Part shown: positions 63,271 to 64,000 of the stretch, in pieces
How the letters are laid out: every line of letters begins with the position of its first letter
How positions within the stretch are numbered: position 1 is the stretch's first letter
Source of the DNA: Anaerosolibacter carboniphilus
GTDB taxonomy: Bacteria; Bacillota; Clostridia; Peptostreptococcales; Thermotaleaceae
DNA length: 64,000 bases
Assembly: GCF_014205875.1 (NCBI RefSeq)
Contig: NZ_JACHEN010000020.1
Span: 36,265 to 100,264, forward strand
Reading direction: 5' to 3'
Notes under the pieces: model-generated
Seen by the model: the letters and a program-made list of their open reading frames with translations, nothing else
Database searches by the model: none
Told to the model about the DNA's origin: nothing
Made by a program: the position numbers and the translations under genes

Positions 63271-63769
63271 AGTGAAGTGCAATAGTAATGTCGAGGAACA
63301 AAACTATGAATTCTCCCAGGAGCACCTAGACTATTTGTGCGCAGTCAAAAGAAGGAGACGTGCTATTCTTTTTACCCAAATTGCACTATTGGCTGTATTC
63401 TTTATCGTCTGGGAGCTTGCAGCACAACTGAAACTGATCGATACCTTCTTAACCAGCTATCCTTCCCAGATGTGGAGACTATTCTTGCAACTTGTTAAGG
63501 ATGGTTCACTACTAAAGCATATGGGCATTAGCACCTTTGAAACAGTGATAGGATTTATAGCAGGAACACTTCTAGGAACTATCGTGGCTATTCTTCTTTG
63601 GTGGTCAGATTTTGCATCGAAAGTTCTTGATCCTTATATGGTGGTACTCAACGCATTACCAAAAACCGCCCTTGCTCCCATCATCATTCTTTGGGCAGGT
63701 GCAGGCATCACTGGAATCATCGTTACAGCAATGACTGTATCCATTGTTTTTAGTGTCGATACTGCATAA
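63260..63769 (+). pseudogene. ABC transporter permease, 3'-truncated
   Basis: 169 residues of a SsuC/TauC/NrtB-type permease: a helix at about 40-60 (LLAVFFIVWELAAQLKLID), the region GISTFETVIGFIAGTLLGTI, and the start of the EAA loop ALPKTALAPIIILWAGAG. The frame then stops in TVSIVFSVDTA, about 90 residues before the expected end, without a frameshift partner downstream. Non-functional by itself. Confidence 0.85.
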
Positions 63770-63858
63770 TCATCTATTGCTAGTCATATATATTAGCATG
63801 GATGCTTATATGATTATTCTACGGATCATACTAAGGATAATCAACAAGGAAAACGAAG

Positions 63859-63907
63859 AACAAAAGGAAGAAGAGCAGGATTAAATCCTGCTCTTCTTCC
63901 TTTTGTT
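63859..63907. terminator. Long perfect palindrome after the truncated permease
   Basis: 24-base arms and a one-base loop; core GAGCAGGATT / AATCCTGCTC, shared with the palindrome at 36645. Confidence 0.75.
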
Positions 63908-63923
63908 GAGACTGTTGACAAAG

Positions 63924-63949
63924 TCCACCCGAAAGGGTGGATATTTTTT
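63924..63949 (+). terminator. Terminator hairpin
   Basis: TCCACCC-GAAA-GGGTGGA with T run. Confidence 0.8.
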
Positions 63950-64000
63950 ATGTGTCAAAAAGGGATTACGAAGTTAATGTAGAATATATAAAGTGAGGTG

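Noticed and set aside
63798..63884. Short ORF after the truncated permease, rich in Glu/Lys
   Set aside because: It covers the long palindrome and lacks a ribosome site, so it looks like a chance frame in a terminator.
63905..64000. Sequence GAGACTGTTGACAAAGTCCACCC near the window end, like the end of an insertion sequence
   Set aside because: No transposase or opposite end is visible inside the window.

Overview
This is a contiguous stretch of chromosome from a low-GC, endospore-forming Gram-positive bacterium, most likely a clostridial relative of Alkaliphilus (the genus is inferred from overall gene character, not proven). The evidence is direct: an AT-rich sequence, strong GGAGG-type ribosome sites, frequent TTG/GTG starts, the spore germination pair sleB-ypeB, a Spo0E-type phosphatase, a YtvI-like sporulation membrane protein, an agr-type quorum-sensing locus and an anaerobic ribonucleotide reductase.

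Layout. 0-9.8 kb: envelope-stress type membrane proteins (PspC, LiaF-like), a VanW protein, a ZIP metal transporter, an orphan substrate-binding lipoprotein, a MerR-methyltransferase fusion beside an MFS exporter, and peptidase T. 9.8-15.4 kb: a five-gene MarR-TolC-HlyD-ABC2-ABC2 efflux operon with a perfect 24-bp palindrome upstream. 15.4-21 kb: a metallo-beta-lactamase fold hydrolase, tRNA-Gly(CCC), an ArsB/NhaD-type permease, small spore- or envelope-type proteins and an encapsulin plus encapsulated-ferritin operon. 21-29 kb: an MFS transporter, sleB-ypeB, the remnant of a flavodiiron protein, TcdA and a CDF metal exporter. 29-37 kb: a molybdopterin oxidoreductase, a MarR regulator, an OmpR-type two-component system, UbiX/UbiA and VanZ. 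37-41 kb: an ABC ATPase cut off head-on against an agr operon that has a cysteine-less core peptide and unusual accessory genes. 41-50.6 kb: asparaginase, RpiR regulator, an oligopeptide-binding lipoprotein, a sugar-binding-like lipoprotein, a secreted ankyrin/SLH protein and membrane proteins. 50.7-52 kb: a tRNA array of eleven genes plus one decayed tRNA, ending in an orphan 5S rRNA gene. 52-55 kb: a small sigma factor and a LexA-like DNA-binding protein with SOS boxes. 55-59 kb: nrdD-nrdG behind paired NrdR boxes, and a Cys-tRNA deacylase. 59-64 kb: a large serine recombinase, a CorC remnant, a YtvI-like protein and further fragments of a sulfonate/nitrate-type ABC transporter.

Most genes form short single-strand operons closed by strong hairpins; several hairpins are perfect palindromes of about 50-64 bases. 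The region also shows repeated rearrangement: three pieces of one class of ABC importer lie at 3.8, 37.2 and 63.1 kb, a flavodiiron gene and a CorC gene survive only as fragments, and a structured repeat of about 159 bases occurs twice (25.8 and 40.4 kb). The most novel-looking material is the variant agr locus, the structured repeat, and the SOS-boxed stand-alone LexA domain facing a small sigma factor.
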